Positions 20,077 to 30,082 of a stretch of DNA of 37,628 nucleotides are shown one piece after another. The DNA is taken from NCBI GenBank assembly GCA_012519615.1, contig JAAYPW010000097.1:1-37628 (forward strand). Direction: 5' to 3'. The translations under genes were made by a program, and so were the position numbers. Source of the DNA: Fusobacteriota bacterium (GTDB lineage Bacteria; Fusobacteriota; Fusobacteriia; Fusobacteriales; JAAYPW01). How positions within the stretch are numbered: the stretch's first letter is position 1; every line of letters begins with the position of its first letter. A model generated the notes under the pieces. That model was given only the letters and a program-made list of their open reading frames with translations, was not told the origin of the DNA and searched no databases.

Positions 20077-20910
20077 GAGTATATAATTGATGAAAATTAT
20101 GAAGAAGTAAGATTAGATAAATTTATTAGAAAAAAATACAAAGCTTTACCATTGAGTCTTATTTACAATATGATTAGAAAAGGGCAAATAAAGGTAAATC
20201 ATAAAAAATCTAAAGAAAATTATAGATTAATTAAAGGTGACCTTGTATTTATTTATAGTGAAGAAGAAAATAAAGTTAAATTTATAGAATTATCTAATAA
20301 AGAATATGAAATTGTTAAAAAATCGATTGTTTATGATAATAATGGTATTGTCATTATAAATAAAGAACCAGAATTAGTAGTTCATAAAGGTACAAATCAT
20401 GATTATGGATTACTAGAAATGTTGAAATCATATTATAAAACAGATGAATTTGCTTTTATAAATAGAATTGATAAAAGTACATCAGGACTTGTCATAGCAG
20501 GGAAAGATAATAAAACAGTTAGAGAATTATCGAAGTTAATTAGAGAAGATAAAATAAAAAGATTTTATTATGTAAAAGTAAAAGGTAATGTAAACGAAAA
20601 TGAATTTATAATAAAAAACTATATAGATAGAACAGAAACGACTTCTATTATTTCAGAAAATGGGAAAGAAAGTATAACTAAATTTAAATTAATAAAAAAA
20701 GAAAAAAATTATAGTGTCCTAGAAGCTGAATTAATAACAGGTAGAACTCATCAGATTAGAGTACAATTAAGCTCAATCGAATTACCTATTTTCGGCGATT
20801 ATAAATACGGATATAAGCAAGGAGAAATAATGTGTTTGTTTTCACATAAAATTATAATAGAAAATGGGATTACTATTGATTTAGAAATACCTAAATATTT
20901 TTATGAATAA
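20074..20910 (+). CDS. RluD-like 23S rRNA pseudouridine synthase with S4 domain
   Basis: EVRLDKFIRKKYK..S4 domain; FINRIDKSTSGLVIAGKD; TGRTHQIRVQL. Start placed at TTG 20074 because GTG 20059 of the ORF track lies inside a hairpin. Confidence 0.88.
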   Translation: MEYIIDENYEEVRLDKFIRKKYKALPLSLIYNMIRKGQIKVNHKKSKENYRLIKGDLVFIYSEEENKVKFIELSNKEYEIVKKSIVYDNNGIVIINKEPELVVHKGTNHDYGLLEMLKSYYKTDEFAFINRIDKSTSGLVIAGKDNKTVRELSKLIREDKIKRFYYVKVKGNVNENEFIIKNYIDRTETTSIISENGKESITKFKLIKKEKNYSVLEAELITGRTHQIRVQLSSIELPIFGDYKYGYKQGEIMCLFSHKIIIENGITIDLEIPKYFYE

Positions 20911-20985
20911 AAAAAGGAAATTATATTATTATTTCGTATAAATACATATCTTTATTTTTTAATACGATATAAGGTGGGGATTAAA

Positions 20986-22479
20986 ATGAAAAAATATGGT
21001 ATAAAGCAAAAAATTATGGTATTTCCTTTTTTAATTTTTGTTATACTAATATTAATTAATTTGCTAAACGAGGGGATAAGAAAGAGTATTAGAGAAAATA
21101 TTATTTTACCAAGTATTGAAAATGCAATGATGAATGAAATAAAAGTTAATTTAAAAGCAGTGACAGATAATGAATCATTAATATTATCTAATGAGGTAAA
21201 AAATCTAGTTCAAGAAGAAAAAATAAACCACATTAGAAAACATACTGATAATATATTTTTCTTCGATGATTTATCAGGATATTTTTTCTCGTATACAACT
21301 GAGGGAATTAGAATTAATGTACCAACAGAAGGGGGAAGAAAAGATAATGGAAAGGATTTATCAGGTTTAAAAGATTCAAATGGAATCTTTTTTATACAAA
21401 AAATGATTGATATTGTAAAAAAAGATAAAGGTGGATTTGTTGAATACTATTTTCCGAAGCCAAATGGGGTAGTAGAACCTAAACTAGCATATGTAAAACT
21501 TATTGAAGGTACAAATATATTTATTGGAACTGGTATATATTATGATAGCATTAATGAAGCAAAATCTTCAATTAATAAGTCAATGAAGGAGAAAGAAAGA
21601 TATTATAATATAATGGTGTATGTTGTTGTATTAGCACTATTATTAGTTGTTATGCTTATTTCGTATATAGTAATATTTAGTATAAATAATGCGGTGAATA
21701 AAATTACAATTAAATTAAAAGAAAGTTCAAGTAGTATAAATATTGCATCAAATGAATTATCAAATGTGAGTCAGCATTTAGCTAGTAGTAGCGGGGAACA
21801 AGCTGCAAGTATAGAAGAAACATCAGCAACACTTTTTGAGACAAGTACAATGATAAAAAGAAGTGCAGATAATACAAATAATGTCAGTAAATTATCAGTA
21901 GAGACGACATCCCTTGCCAATGTAGGGAACAAAGAGATGGGGAAAATGCTTGATTTTATACAAAATTTGAGAAAATCAAGTAATGAGGTTCATGCTATAA
22001 TAAAAGTAATTGATGATATTGCCTTTCAAACAAATATACTATCTTTAAATGCAGCAGTTGAAGCTGCAAGAGCAGGAGAATACGGGGCAGGTTTTGCTGT
22101 TGTAGCAGAAGAAGTCAGAAACTTAGCCCAGAGAAGTGCAGAAGCAGCCAAAGATACAGAAGAAAAAATCGAAAGTAATGTTAAAATATCTGAAGAAAGC
22201 TTTAAAATGGCAGAAAATGTATCGGTTAGACTTAAAGAAATCGTAGAAAATGTTTCTAAAATAGATTCATTAATGGAAGAGATAAAAGATGCGAGCTTCG
22301 AGCAAAGTAGAGGGGTAGAACAAATAAATCTAGCTGTAAATCAGATGGAAACAGTAACTCAAACTATTGCAAGTACAGCAAGAGAAGGAGCAGCAACAGC
22401 AGAAGAACTAGATGCTCAATCGAATTCAATGGCTGAAATAGTAATGGAGTTAGAAGAAATTGTAAATGGTGAGAAGTAA
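20986..22479 (+). CDS. Methyl-accepting chemotaxis protein
   Basis: Two TM segments, periplasmic Cache-like sensor ([22 protein letters not shown]...), hairpin tip [49 protein letters not shown]. Confidence 0.94.
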   Translation: MKKYGIKQKIMVFPFLIFVILILINLLNEGIRKSIRENIILPSIENAMMNEIKVNLKAVTDNESLILSNEVKNLVQEEKINHIRKHTDNIFFFDDLSGYFFSYTTEGIRINVPTEGGRKDNGKDLSGLKDSNGIFFIQKMIDIVKKDKGGFVEYYFPKPNGVVEPKLAYVKLIEGTNIFIGTGIYYDSINEAKSSINKSMKEKERYYNIMVYVVVLALLLVVMLISYIVIFSINNAVNKITIKLKESSSSINIASNELSNVSQHLASSSGEQAASIEETSATLFETSTMIKRSADNTNNVSKLSVETTSLANVGNKEMGKMLDFIQNLRKSSNEVHAIIKVIDDIAFQTNILSLNAAVEAARAGEYGAGFAVVAEEVRNLAQRSAEAAKDTEEKIESNVKISEESFKMAENVSVRLKEIVENVSKIDSLMEEIKDASFEQSRGVEQINLAVNQMETVTQTIASTAREGAATAEELDAQSNSMAEIVMELEEIVNGEK

Positions 22480-22489
22480 TATATTTTTT

Positions 22490-22520
22490 AAATAAAAAGG
22501 GGAATTTCCCCTTTTTATTT
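22490..22520. terminator. Near-perfect palindromic terminator
   Basis: AAATAAAAAGGGGAA T TTCCCCTTTTTATTT, 15-bp stem, could act bidirectionally. Confidence 0.88.
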
Positions 22521-22948
22521 ATTTATAATTTTATTCCAAATTTAAATTATACAAGTGAATTTAATGGGAAATTGTAAATCAACATAGGTATGTACAAAAA
22601 TGTTAATGTTAAATTTAAAATTTTATTTAAAACTAATAGTTAAAATATGATTACTTTTTTCTATAGTATGGATATATTTACATAAAAAATCTAAGCAATA
22701 AATATTTTATAGAAATATAGAAATATTAAAAAAATAATCAAAAATACCGTGTACTTAATCTAGCTATCAAACATTATAAAATATCATAAAATTATTGATA
22801 TTTTATTTCATAAAATCATACATGTAAGTATATTTTGATATGTTAATTTGTTTTTATTTTATTTTTCTAAGCACTAAATTCTAATCGCAGCTTTTAAAGA
22901 TAGTTTGTATTTATAAATATTTAAAAGAATTACAAAAAGGGGGGAGTT

Positions 22949-23683
22949 ATGTATATAGAGGAAGATGAATATTATTATGTAGATAAATTTAATAAAGAAG
23001 GGGTTATGGCTATTTATACTAAAAAAACTTGCGGGGATTTTTCTGATAACTCTCTAATAAATAAGGAAAATAATCATATTTCAAAATTTTTATCTAAGTT
23101 TAAAAAAGAGTATAAAATTATTTATGCAAAACAAACGCACTCAAATAATATTAAAATAATTGATGATAAAATAGAAAAAAATTATGATGATGTAGATGGA
23201 TTTATTACAAAAAGAAAAGATATTATTCTTTTAACAAAATATGCCGATTGTTTACCATTGTATTTTTATGATAAAAAAAATAGTGTTATTGGGGTGGCAC
23301 ATTCTGGATGGGGAGGAACTTACAAAGAGATATATAAAGAGATACTAGTAAAATTAGAGGAAAATTATAACTCTAAAAAAGAGGATATTATTGTGGCAAT
23401 AGGTATAGGGATAAAAAATTGCTGTTATGAGATTGGGGAAGAATTTTATGAAAAATTTATATCAAAATTTAGTAATGAGATAATGGATAAAGTAATTTTA
23501 AGAAAAAATGGAAAATTATATTATGATAATGAATTATTAAACTATGAGTTAATAAAAGAAATTGGAATTCCTAAAGAAAATATAACAATGTCAAACAAAT
23601 GTACATATTGCTCCGATGAATTTTTTTCATATAGAAAAGGTGATAAATCAGAAAGAAATTCTGGAATAATATTTTTTAAATAA
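22949..23683 (+). CDS. pgeF: PgeF/YfiH (LACC1) family protein
   Basis: KQTHSNNIKII, VDGFITKRKDIILLTKYADCLPLYFYD, VIGVAHSGWGGTYKEI, CTYCSDEFFSYRKGD. Confidence 0.92.
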   Translation: MYIEEDEYYYVDKFNKEGVMAIYTKKTCGDFSDNSLINKENNHISKFLSKFKKEYKIIYAKQTHSNNIKIIDDKIEKNYDDVDGFITKRKDIILLTKYADCLPLYFYDKKNSVIGVAHSGWGGTYKEIYKEILVKLEENYNSKKEDIIVAIGIGIKNCCYEIGEEFYEKFISKFSNEIMDKVILRKNGKLYYDNELLNYELIKEIGIPKENITMSNKCTYCSDEFFSYRKGDKSERNSGIIFFK

Positions 23684-23717
23684 AATAAAAATTAATATAG
23701 TTTTATATTTAAAATTG

Positions 23718-23726
23718 TGATATAAT
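23718..23726 (+). promoter_or_regulatory. Extended -10 promoter element
   Basis: TGATATAAT about 55 nt upstream of the dehydrogenase start. Confidence 0.5.
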
Positions 23727-23781
23727 ACACTTGTAAAATGAAAATAGATATAAAAATACTAAATAAAGGAGTTTGATATTT

Positions 23782-24855
23782 ATGAAAGTTTTTAAAATTG
23801 CTGTTATAGCTGGAGATGGAATTGGTCCTGAGGTTATAGATGAAGGGATCAAAGTTATGAAAAAAATTGAGGAACTAGATCCAAGCTTAAAATTTGAGTT
23901 TACATATTTTCCTTGGGGATGCGAGTACTATCTTAAACATGGTAAAATGATGGCTGATGATGGTATGGAACAACTAAAAAGTTTTGACGCAATATTTCTA
24001 GGTGCTGTAGGATATCCTGGTGTACCAGACCACATATCTTTATGGGATCTATTGCTTAAAATAAGAAAAGGATTTGACCAATATGTAAATTTACGTCCAG
24101 TGGTATTATTAGATGGTGCACCTTGCCCACTTGCAGATGTAAAAAGAGAAGATATAAATATGCTTGTAGTAAGAGAAAATAGTGAAGGTGAATATGCAGG
24201 AGCTGGAGATAGATTATTCCAAGGAAAACCAGAAGAAGTAGTATTACAAACTGGAGTATTTTCAAGAAAAGGTACAGAACGTATAATAAGATATGCTTAT
24301 GAAATTGCAAGAAAAGAGAAAAAATCTCTAACGAGTATTAGTAAAGCAAATGCTTTAAATTATTCAATGGTTTTTTGGGATGAAGTATTTGTTGAAGTTG
24401 GAAAAGAATATCCTGATGTAAAAACATACTCTTATCTTGTAGATGCAGCAGCAATGTTCTTTGTTAAACAACCTGAAAGATTTGAAATTGTAGTAACATC
24501 AAACTTATTTGGAGATATTATAACTGATCTTGGTGCTGCTATTGCTGGTGGAATGGGGTTAGCTGCAGGAGCCAATCTTAACCCTGAGAAAAAATTCCCA
24601 TCAATGTTTGAACCAATTCATGGTTCGGCACCAGATATTGCTGGTAAAGGGATAGCAAATCCATTAGCATCGGTATGGTCAGTAAGTCAAATGATGGATT
24701 TCTTTGGATATGAAAATTGGGGTAAAATAGTACTAGATTCTATAGAAACATTATTAGTTGATAAAAGAGCATTAACACCAGACTTAAAAGGAACAGCTTC
24801 TACAAGTCAAGTAGGAGATGCCATTGTTGAAATATTAGAAGAATTAAAAAAATAA
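23782..24855 (+). CDS. Isopropylmalate-dehydrogenase superfamily, tartrate/D-malate dehydrogenase type
   Basis: IAVIAGDGIGPEVIDEG; GYPGVPDHISLWDLLLKIRKGFDQYVNLRPV; VRENSEGEYAGAGDRLFQG; SNLFGDIITDLGAAIAGGMGLAAGANLNP; FEPIHGSAPDIAGKGIANP. Confidence 0.9.
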   Translation: MKVFKIAVIAGDGIGPEVIDEGIKVMKKIEELDPSLKFEFTYFPWGCEYYLKHGKMMADDGMEQLKSFDAIFLGAVGYPGVPDHISLWDLLLKIRKGFDQYVNLRPVVLLDGAPCPLADVKREDINMLVVRENSEGEYAGAGDRLFQGKPEEVVLQTGVFSRKGTERIIRYAYEIARKEKKSLTSISKANALNYSMVFWDEVFVEVGKEYPDVKTYSYLVDAAAMFFVKQPERFEIVVTSNLFGDIITDLGAAIAGGMGLAAGANLNPEKKFPSMFEPIHGSAPDIAGKGIANPLASVWSVSQMMDFFGYENWGKIVLDSIETLLVDKRALTPDLKGTASTSQVGDAIVEILEELKK

Positions 24856-24859
24856 AAAT

Positions 24860-24895
24860 AAAAAGAACCATATAATATGTGGTTCTTTTTCTACT
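24860..24895 (+). terminator. Rho-independent terminator
   Basis: AAAAAGAACCA - tataatatg - TGGTTCTTTTT. Confidence 0.88.
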
Positions 24896-24923
24896 ATTAG
24901 ATAAAATATATAAAGGTGATAAT

Positions 24924-26090
24924 ATGAGAATATGTATATTAGCAGATGATTTCACAGGCGCAGGAGATGTAGGTATACAATTACGTAAATTTGGTTTTAA
25001 TGTAAAAATACATACAAATAATAATTTTCTTGAAAAAAATGATGATGATGTGATTGTTATTAATACAAATACTAGAAATGACGAGTCTGGTTTATCAAAA
25101 AAAATAATTAACAAGACAATGGAATTTTTAAATAAAACAGGTTATGATAAACTTTATAAAAAAATAGACTCAACATTAAGAGGAAATATAAAAGAGGAAG
25201 TAATAGAACTTAAAAAACATATTAAAATTGGAGAAAAAATATGTATTATAATAGGCTTTCCAAAAATGGGGAGACAAATTTTAGATGGAAAACACTATCT
25301 AAACGGGACATTATTAACTAATACAGAATTCGCAAAAGATGTGCATAAACCAGTGAAAAGTTCAGATTTAAGGGATTATTTTTCGGATTATAAAATAATA
25401 AAATTAGACGAAATAAGAGGTAATTTAGAAGAAAATCTCTCTTTAGTAAATGAAGATATCATTATTTTTGATAGTGAAACAGAAAAAGACTTAGAAATAA
25501 TTGCAAAATCTATAGTTACGTTAGGTTATGATAAAAATGTTGTTGGTTCTGCAGGCGTTATGAATTATTTACCAAAGTACTGGAATTATAAGAAAAATAG
25601 AGTTTTTATGTTATCGGGATCATGTTCGGAAAAAAATATATTACAGGTAAATGAATTTAAAAAATATAATGACGATAATATATATATTTACAAAATTAAT
25701 TATAATATCTCAATTGAGGAGAATATAAAAATTATAGAAAATTTCTGTGAGAATAATGATATATTTCTTATAAGTATTGATAAAAAAGATGATATTTTAA
25801 AAGAAAAATTAACCTTAGTGACTGATTATAATAAAAATATAGCTTTTTATATAATAAAAAAATATAATATTAAAAATCTATTTTTAACTGGTGGAGAAAC
25901 AGCAATAGAAACATTAGAATTGTTGAATATAAATAAATTAAATGTTATAGATGAAATTGATACAGGTGTTGTAATATATAAAGATATGACTGGTGAATTT
26001 CAAATTATTAGTAAACCAGGTGCATTTGGAAATAATGATATTTATAAAAAAGCTTATGAAAAATTAAAAAATGTCGAAAATATAATTTAG
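24924..26090 (+). CDS. Four-carbon acid sugar kinase family protein
   Basis: ILADDFTGAGDVGIQLRKFGF; YKKIDSTLRGNIKEEV; FLTGGETAIETLELL; KPGAFGNNDIY. Confidence 0.9.
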   Translation: MRICILADDFTGAGDVGIQLRKFGFNVKIHTNNNFLEKNDDDVIVINTNTRNDESGLSKKIINKTMEFLNKTGYDKLYKKIDSTLRGNIKEEVIELKKHIKIGEKICIIIGFPKMGRQILDGKHYLNGTLLTNTEFAKDVHKPVKSSDLRDYFSDYKIIKLDEIRGNLEENLSLVNEDIIIFDSETEKDLEIIAKSIVTLGYDKNVVGSAGVMNYLPKYWNYKKNRVFMLSGSCSEKNILQVNEFKKYNDDNIYIYKINYNISIEENIKIIENFCENNDIFLISIDKKDDILKEKLTLVTDYNKNIAFYIIKKYNIKNLFLTGGETAIETLELLNINKLNVIDEIDTGVVIYKDMTGEFQIISKPGAFGNNDIYKKAYEKLKNVENII

Positions 26091-26117
26091 CAATATTAAA
26101 ATGAAAGGGGTGACAAC

Positions 26118-26570
26118 GTGAAAAAATACTGTATTTTAATTTTCAGTTTTTTATGTTTTTTTATGATTTACGGTGAAGTTGACCAATCACTTTTTATAAA
26201 GATAAGTGGACGGGTCAAAGAATTAAGAAGTATAATGGAGGAAAAACTTTTTGAAGCTGATATACAAAGTGATGTTGTAGTAGCTTATGATCTTTTAGAA
26301 GATAAAGTTGTATTTAATGTGAAAACATTACCTCTAGAAAATGGGGAAATTTATAAAATTTATGAAGAACGAAATATTAATAATTTTGTAGACATTGCTA
26401 AATTGGAAGAGATGCTACCAAGCGTAAAAGTAGCTAAAGATTATACAATTCTTAAATGGATAACTATAATATCTATGCTGCTTATAATGTCTATTACAAG
26501 TGTCAGATTTAGAAAAGTGCATAAAAAGAAAAAAGAGAAAGAGATAGAAAAAATTGAAAATGCTGCATAA
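26118..26570 (+). CDS. Small secreted/membrane protein, unknown function (GTG start)
   Basis: SD aaaggggtg; signal peptide and C-terminal TM segment followed by basic tail. Confidence 0.6.
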   Translation: MKKYCILIFSFLCFFMIYGEVDQSLFIKISGRVKELRSIMEEKLFEADIQSDVVVAYDLLEDKVVFNVKTLPLENGEIYKIYEERNINNFVDIAKLEEMLPSVKVAKDYTILKWITIISMLLIMSITSVRFRKVHKKKKEKEIEKIENAA

Positions 26571-26573
26571 AAA

Positions 26574-26620
26574 AGAGGCTGTATAAAATAATTTATTTTA
26601 GACAGCCTTTAAAAGTTTTT
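26574..26620 (+). terminator. Probable terminator hairpin
   Basis: AGGCTGT at AAAATAA t TTATTTT ag ACAGCCT; weak U tract. Confidence 0.6.
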
Positions 26621-26645
26621 ACAAAATAATAGTAAAAAAATGGTA

Positions 26646-26674
26646 TTGGCAAAAAGTTAAAAATATGATATACT
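26646..26674 (+). promoter_or_regulatory. Sigma-70-type promoter
   Basis: TTGGCA, 17 bp, TATACT. Confidence 0.6.
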
Positions 26675-26696
26675 AATGTATATTGGGGGAATATTA

Positions 26697-28172
26697 ATGA
26701 GAAATATTTCAGATGTTAACTATTATAATAGCAAGAAACTTGTTTTAGATTGTCTAAATAATAAAATTGTTTATGAAAATAAGAATATAGATATTGAAGA
26801 GCTTGTAAAACCACAAAGTTTAATTATATATAATGAAAAAATCTATATTACAGATGAAGAAGATAATAGCATCAAGCTATTTGATATAAATTTTAATTTG
26901 ATACAAAAAATAACTCACAAAGAGATCATTAAACCGTTTTATATTAGGATAATTAATGATAAAATTTTTATAACAAGCAATTATAAAAATGGAATATCGG
27001 TGTATAGTATAAATGGAGATTATTTATATTCATTTGGTGAAGAAATCGGGATATCTTCCTATATCGATATTGATAATGAAAACATATATGTGTCTTCGCC
27101 ATATAAAAATAGTATATATATTTACCATATGGACGGTATTTTATATAAAAAAATTGATTGCTTATTTAAATATCCACAAGGGATAAAATTATATGAAAAA
27201 TATATATTAGTTGCTGACCAATTTAATAAACGAATTGTTGCCTTAGATAAAACATCCAATTTTAATATAAAAGAATTCACCTCTACGAAATACTTTAAAA
27301 TTATATATACTAGAAAGAATAATATATTTATTTACGATGAATATAATGATGAGGAGATAAAGATAAATATTGATGATTTTAGAGATTTTATAGAAAAAAA
27401 TGAAACTGTATTGGAAAAGATAGATATAGTTCCAAATATTATTCAAGAATTTATTAAAATAAATGATAATTTAAAATTGGATAAACCTAAAGCAATATGT
27501 ATAAAAGATGATATCTTATGGTTTTCAATGCATAATCACAGAACAATAGTGAATTATAATTTAAAAGAAAATAGATATATTAATTTTTATAAAGTTGGAA
27601 TTCAAACAGAAAAAATATTGTTAACAGATACAAAAGTAATTATTTTAGATTATTTTTTTAGGGAGATTTTAGTTGCTAATAATAAAAATTTAAAGGTAGA
27701 ATATAAAATTCATCACAAAGATTTTGTTAGAATTGCAGATATATTTTTATATGGAAATAAAGTTTATGTGCTAGATTCGTTTATAAATACTGTTTTTGTT
27801 TTTAATATTTTTGGAAAATTTATTAAAAAATATAAAATTATTGGTAGCGACAATGTTAAAATTAAAATAATAGAAGAAAAAATATATATATTAGATAAAA
27901 GATTATCAAAAATATACTATTATAATATGTTTTTTAATTTAATAAAAGAGTATAATTTATATAGAAATAGTTTTCCAGAAGATTTTTTGCTTGATAATAA
28001 TTACTTTTATATTTGTGATGATAAAAAGGAAAATATTATTAGATATAGTGAAGATAAATTACAAAGCGAGGTTGTAGAAAATAAGCAGCTTCCAACAAAT
28101 ATAGTAAAATATGGAGATAATTTTGTAATTAGTTCTTATTATGTCGGAGGTATTAAGATTATAAATATGTAA
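26697..28172 (+). CDS. Beta-propeller (NHL-like) repeat protein
   Basis: Repeated blades: KIYITDEEDNSIKLFDINFNLIQKI, NIYVSSPYKNSIYIYHMDGILYKKI, KVYVLDSFINTVFVFNIFGKFIKKY, KIYILDKRLSKIYYYNMFFNLIKEY. Confidence 0.8.
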   Translation: MRNISDVNYYNSKKLVLDCLNNKIVYENKNIDIEELVKPQSLIIYNEKIYITDEEDNSIKLFDINFNLIQKITHKEIIKPFYIRIINDKIFITSNYKNGISVYSINGDYLYSFGEEIGISSYIDIDNENIYVSSPYKNSIYIYHMDGILYKKIDCLFKYPQGIKLYEKYILVADQFNKRIVALDKTSNFNIKEFTSTKYFKIIYTRKNNIFIYDEYNDEEIKINIDDFRDFIEKNETVLEKIDIVPNIIQEFIKINDNLKLDKPKAICIKDDILWFSMHNHRTIVNYNLKENRYINFYKVGIQTEKILLTDTKVIILDYFFREILVANNKNLKVEYKIHHKDFVRIADIFLYGNKVYVLDSFINTVFVFNIFGKFIKKYKIIGSDNVKIKIIEEKIYILDKRLSKIYYYNMFFNLIKEYNLYRNSFPEDFLLDNNYFYICDDKKENIIRYSEDKLQSEVVENKQLPTNIVKYGDNFVISSYYVGGIKIINM

Positions 28173-28173
28173 A

Positions 28174-28223
28174 AAAGGTGGTGTAGTATTAACATAATAT
28201 ATTACGTTAATACAGTTAATATG
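28174..28223 (+). promoter_or_regulatory. SD-hairpin-start element B (upstream of YueI-like gene)
   Basis: aaaaggtggtgtaGTATTAACaTAAtataTTAcGTTAATACagttaatATG: SD 28174-28183, stem 28186-28193/28206-28213, 7 nt, ATG 28221. Confidence 0.7.
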
Positions 28224-28769
28224 AATATGGAAAATGATAAAGTTGAGAAAACTAAAATAGATTTTATAAAAAGACAAGTAGAGAAGAACTATTATCTAGG
28301 TGAATATAAAGAAAGAGTACTTGTTGCTTTAAATAAAAGCCAAATAATTGAAGATGGTGTTTATAGGGAAATAGAGGACTCTTTAAAAGATAAACGAGCA
28401 TATCTTCTAAAAATGTCACGAGACATAGGTATAACAGCTTTGAAACCATATATAAAAATGGCAGAAGATTTAAATATAAGATATGAGCTTATTGATTCAA
28501 TCTCTTTACAAGGAGATATTGGACTTGTAGTTGTATCAAAAGAAGCAGTCGAAATAAATAAAGACAATGTAGTTTTAAGGGATATAGATCAGGATTTCTT
28601 AGATGTTGGATTAAGTGAAGCGCATAGTAAAAATAGAGGAAAAGCCATTTGTAAAAAATGCTATAGTGATATAGAAAAAGTACTTCCAAAATATAAAGAG
28701 GAATACAGAGTAATAAATTTTTTAGATAAACTTGTCGGATGTAGTTGTCCAATATGTTTGAAAAAATAA
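28221..28769 (+). CDS. YueI family protein (DUF1694-like)
   Basis: LGEYKERVLVALNKSQIIEDGVYREIEDSLKDKRAYLLKMSRDI pattern; C-terminal Cys cluster CKKCYS...CSCPIC. Confidence 0.75.
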   Translation: MNMENDKVEKTKIDFIKRQVEKNYYLGEYKERVLVALNKSQIIEDGVYREIEDSLKDKRAYLLKMSRDIGITALKPYIKMAEDLNIRYELIDSISLQGDIGLVVVSKEAVEINKDNVVLRDIDQDFLDVGLSEAHSKNRGKAICKKCYSDIEKVLPKYKEEYRVINFLDKLVGCSCPICLKK

Positions 28770-28807
28770 AATAATATATAAATAACAGGCTTGGAAGGAG
28801 AAGTATA

Positions 28808-30082
28808 ATGTTGGTGGATGGTTTTGTTATAAACGGCGGGAAAAAATTAGATGGGGCTGTAAAAATTAGTGGCGCAAAAAATGCTGCTTTACCAATTTTA
28901 GCAGCAACATTAATTGCTAAAGGGGAATATATATTAAATAATGTTCCGGAACTTAAAGATATTAGAACAATGATTCAATTGTTAGAAAAATTGGGACTAG
29001 AGATAACTAAATTAAAAAACAATACATATAAAATAATTAATAATGGTAATTTAAATACAGAAGCAAAATATGATTTAGTAAAAACAATGAGAGCATCATT
29101 TTTAGTAATGGGACCTTTATTAGCGCATTTTCAAGAGTCTAGAGTTTCTTTACCAGGAGGATGTGCAATTGGTGCAAGACCGGTTAATTACCATTTAAAA
29201 GGCTTTGAAGCACTAGGATGTAAGATAAATATAGAACACGGATATGTGGAAGCAAAAGCAGATAAATTAATTGGAAATTCAATATATTTAGATTTTCCAA
29301 GTGTTGGTGCCACTGAAAATATCATTATGGCAGCTACATTAGCTGAAGGAAAAACAATCATTGAAAATGCAGCACAGGAACCAGAAATTGAAGATTTATG
29401 CGGATTTTTAAATAGTATGGGTGCTAAAATAACAGGAATAGGAACTGCAAGATTAGAAATAGAGGGAGTATCAAAATTAATACCAGGAGAGTATACAATT
29501 ATACCAGATAGAATAGAAGCAGGTACTTTTATTGTTGCATCAATAATTACAGATAGTGAAATAAATATTACAGATATTAATTTAAAACATTTAGAAAGTT
29601 TTAATTTAAAACTAGAAGAGATGGGTGTAGTGTTTGAAAAAACAGAAAATAGTATAAAAGTAAAGTCTAAATTAAAAGATTTAAAGCCTACGAAAGTTAA
29701 AACAATGCCATATCCAGGTTATCCTACAGATTTACAAGCACAAATAACCATTTTATTATCAATAATTGAAGGCACGAGCGAAATAAAAGAGACAATATTT
29801 GAAAATAGATTTATGCATATATCAGAATTAAATAGAATGGGTACAGATATAACAATTGACGGGAATACAGCACTTATAAAAGGTGTAAAATCATTAAGTG
29901 GTGCAGAAGTAATGGCGTCGGACCTAAGAGCAGGAGCTTGTCTTGTATTAGCTGCTTTAATAGCAAAAGGGGAAACAACAATTAATAGAATATATCATAT
30001 TGATAGAGGATATGAAAAAATGGAAGAAAAATTAGTAAACATAGGTGCAGATATAAAAAGGGTTAAACTAGGAGTGATGTAA
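28808..30082 (+). CDS. murA: UDP-N-acetylglucosamine 1-carboxyvinyltransferase
   Basis: [72 protein letters not shown]. Confidence 0.97.
   Translation: MLVDGFVINGGKKLDGAVKISGAKNAALPILAATLIAKGEYILNNVPELKDIRTMIQLLEKLGLEITKLKNNTYKIINNGNLNTEAKYDLVKTMRASFLVMGPLLAHFQESRVSLPGGCAIGARPVNYHLKGFEALGCKINIEHGYVEAKADKLIGNSIYLDFPSVGATENIIMAATLAEGKTIIENAAQEPEIEDLCGFLNSMGAKITGIGTARLEIEGVSKLIPGEYTIIPDRIEAGTFIVASIITDSEINITDINLKHLESFNLKLEEMGVVFEKTENSIKVKSKLKDLKPTKVKTMPYPGYPTDLQAQITILLSIIEGTSEIKETIFENRFMHISELNRMGTDITIDGNTALIKGVKSLSGAEVMASDLRAGACLVLAALIAKGETTINRIYHIDRGYEKMEEKLVNIGADIKRVKLGVM

Noticed and set aside
24056-24310. Minus-strand leucine-rich ORF inside the dehydrogenase gene
   Set aside because: Low-complexity shadow of the + strand codons, no SD.
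28264-28752. Three overlapping minus-strand ORFs in the YueI-like gene
   Set aside because: Antisense shadows without recognisable domains.
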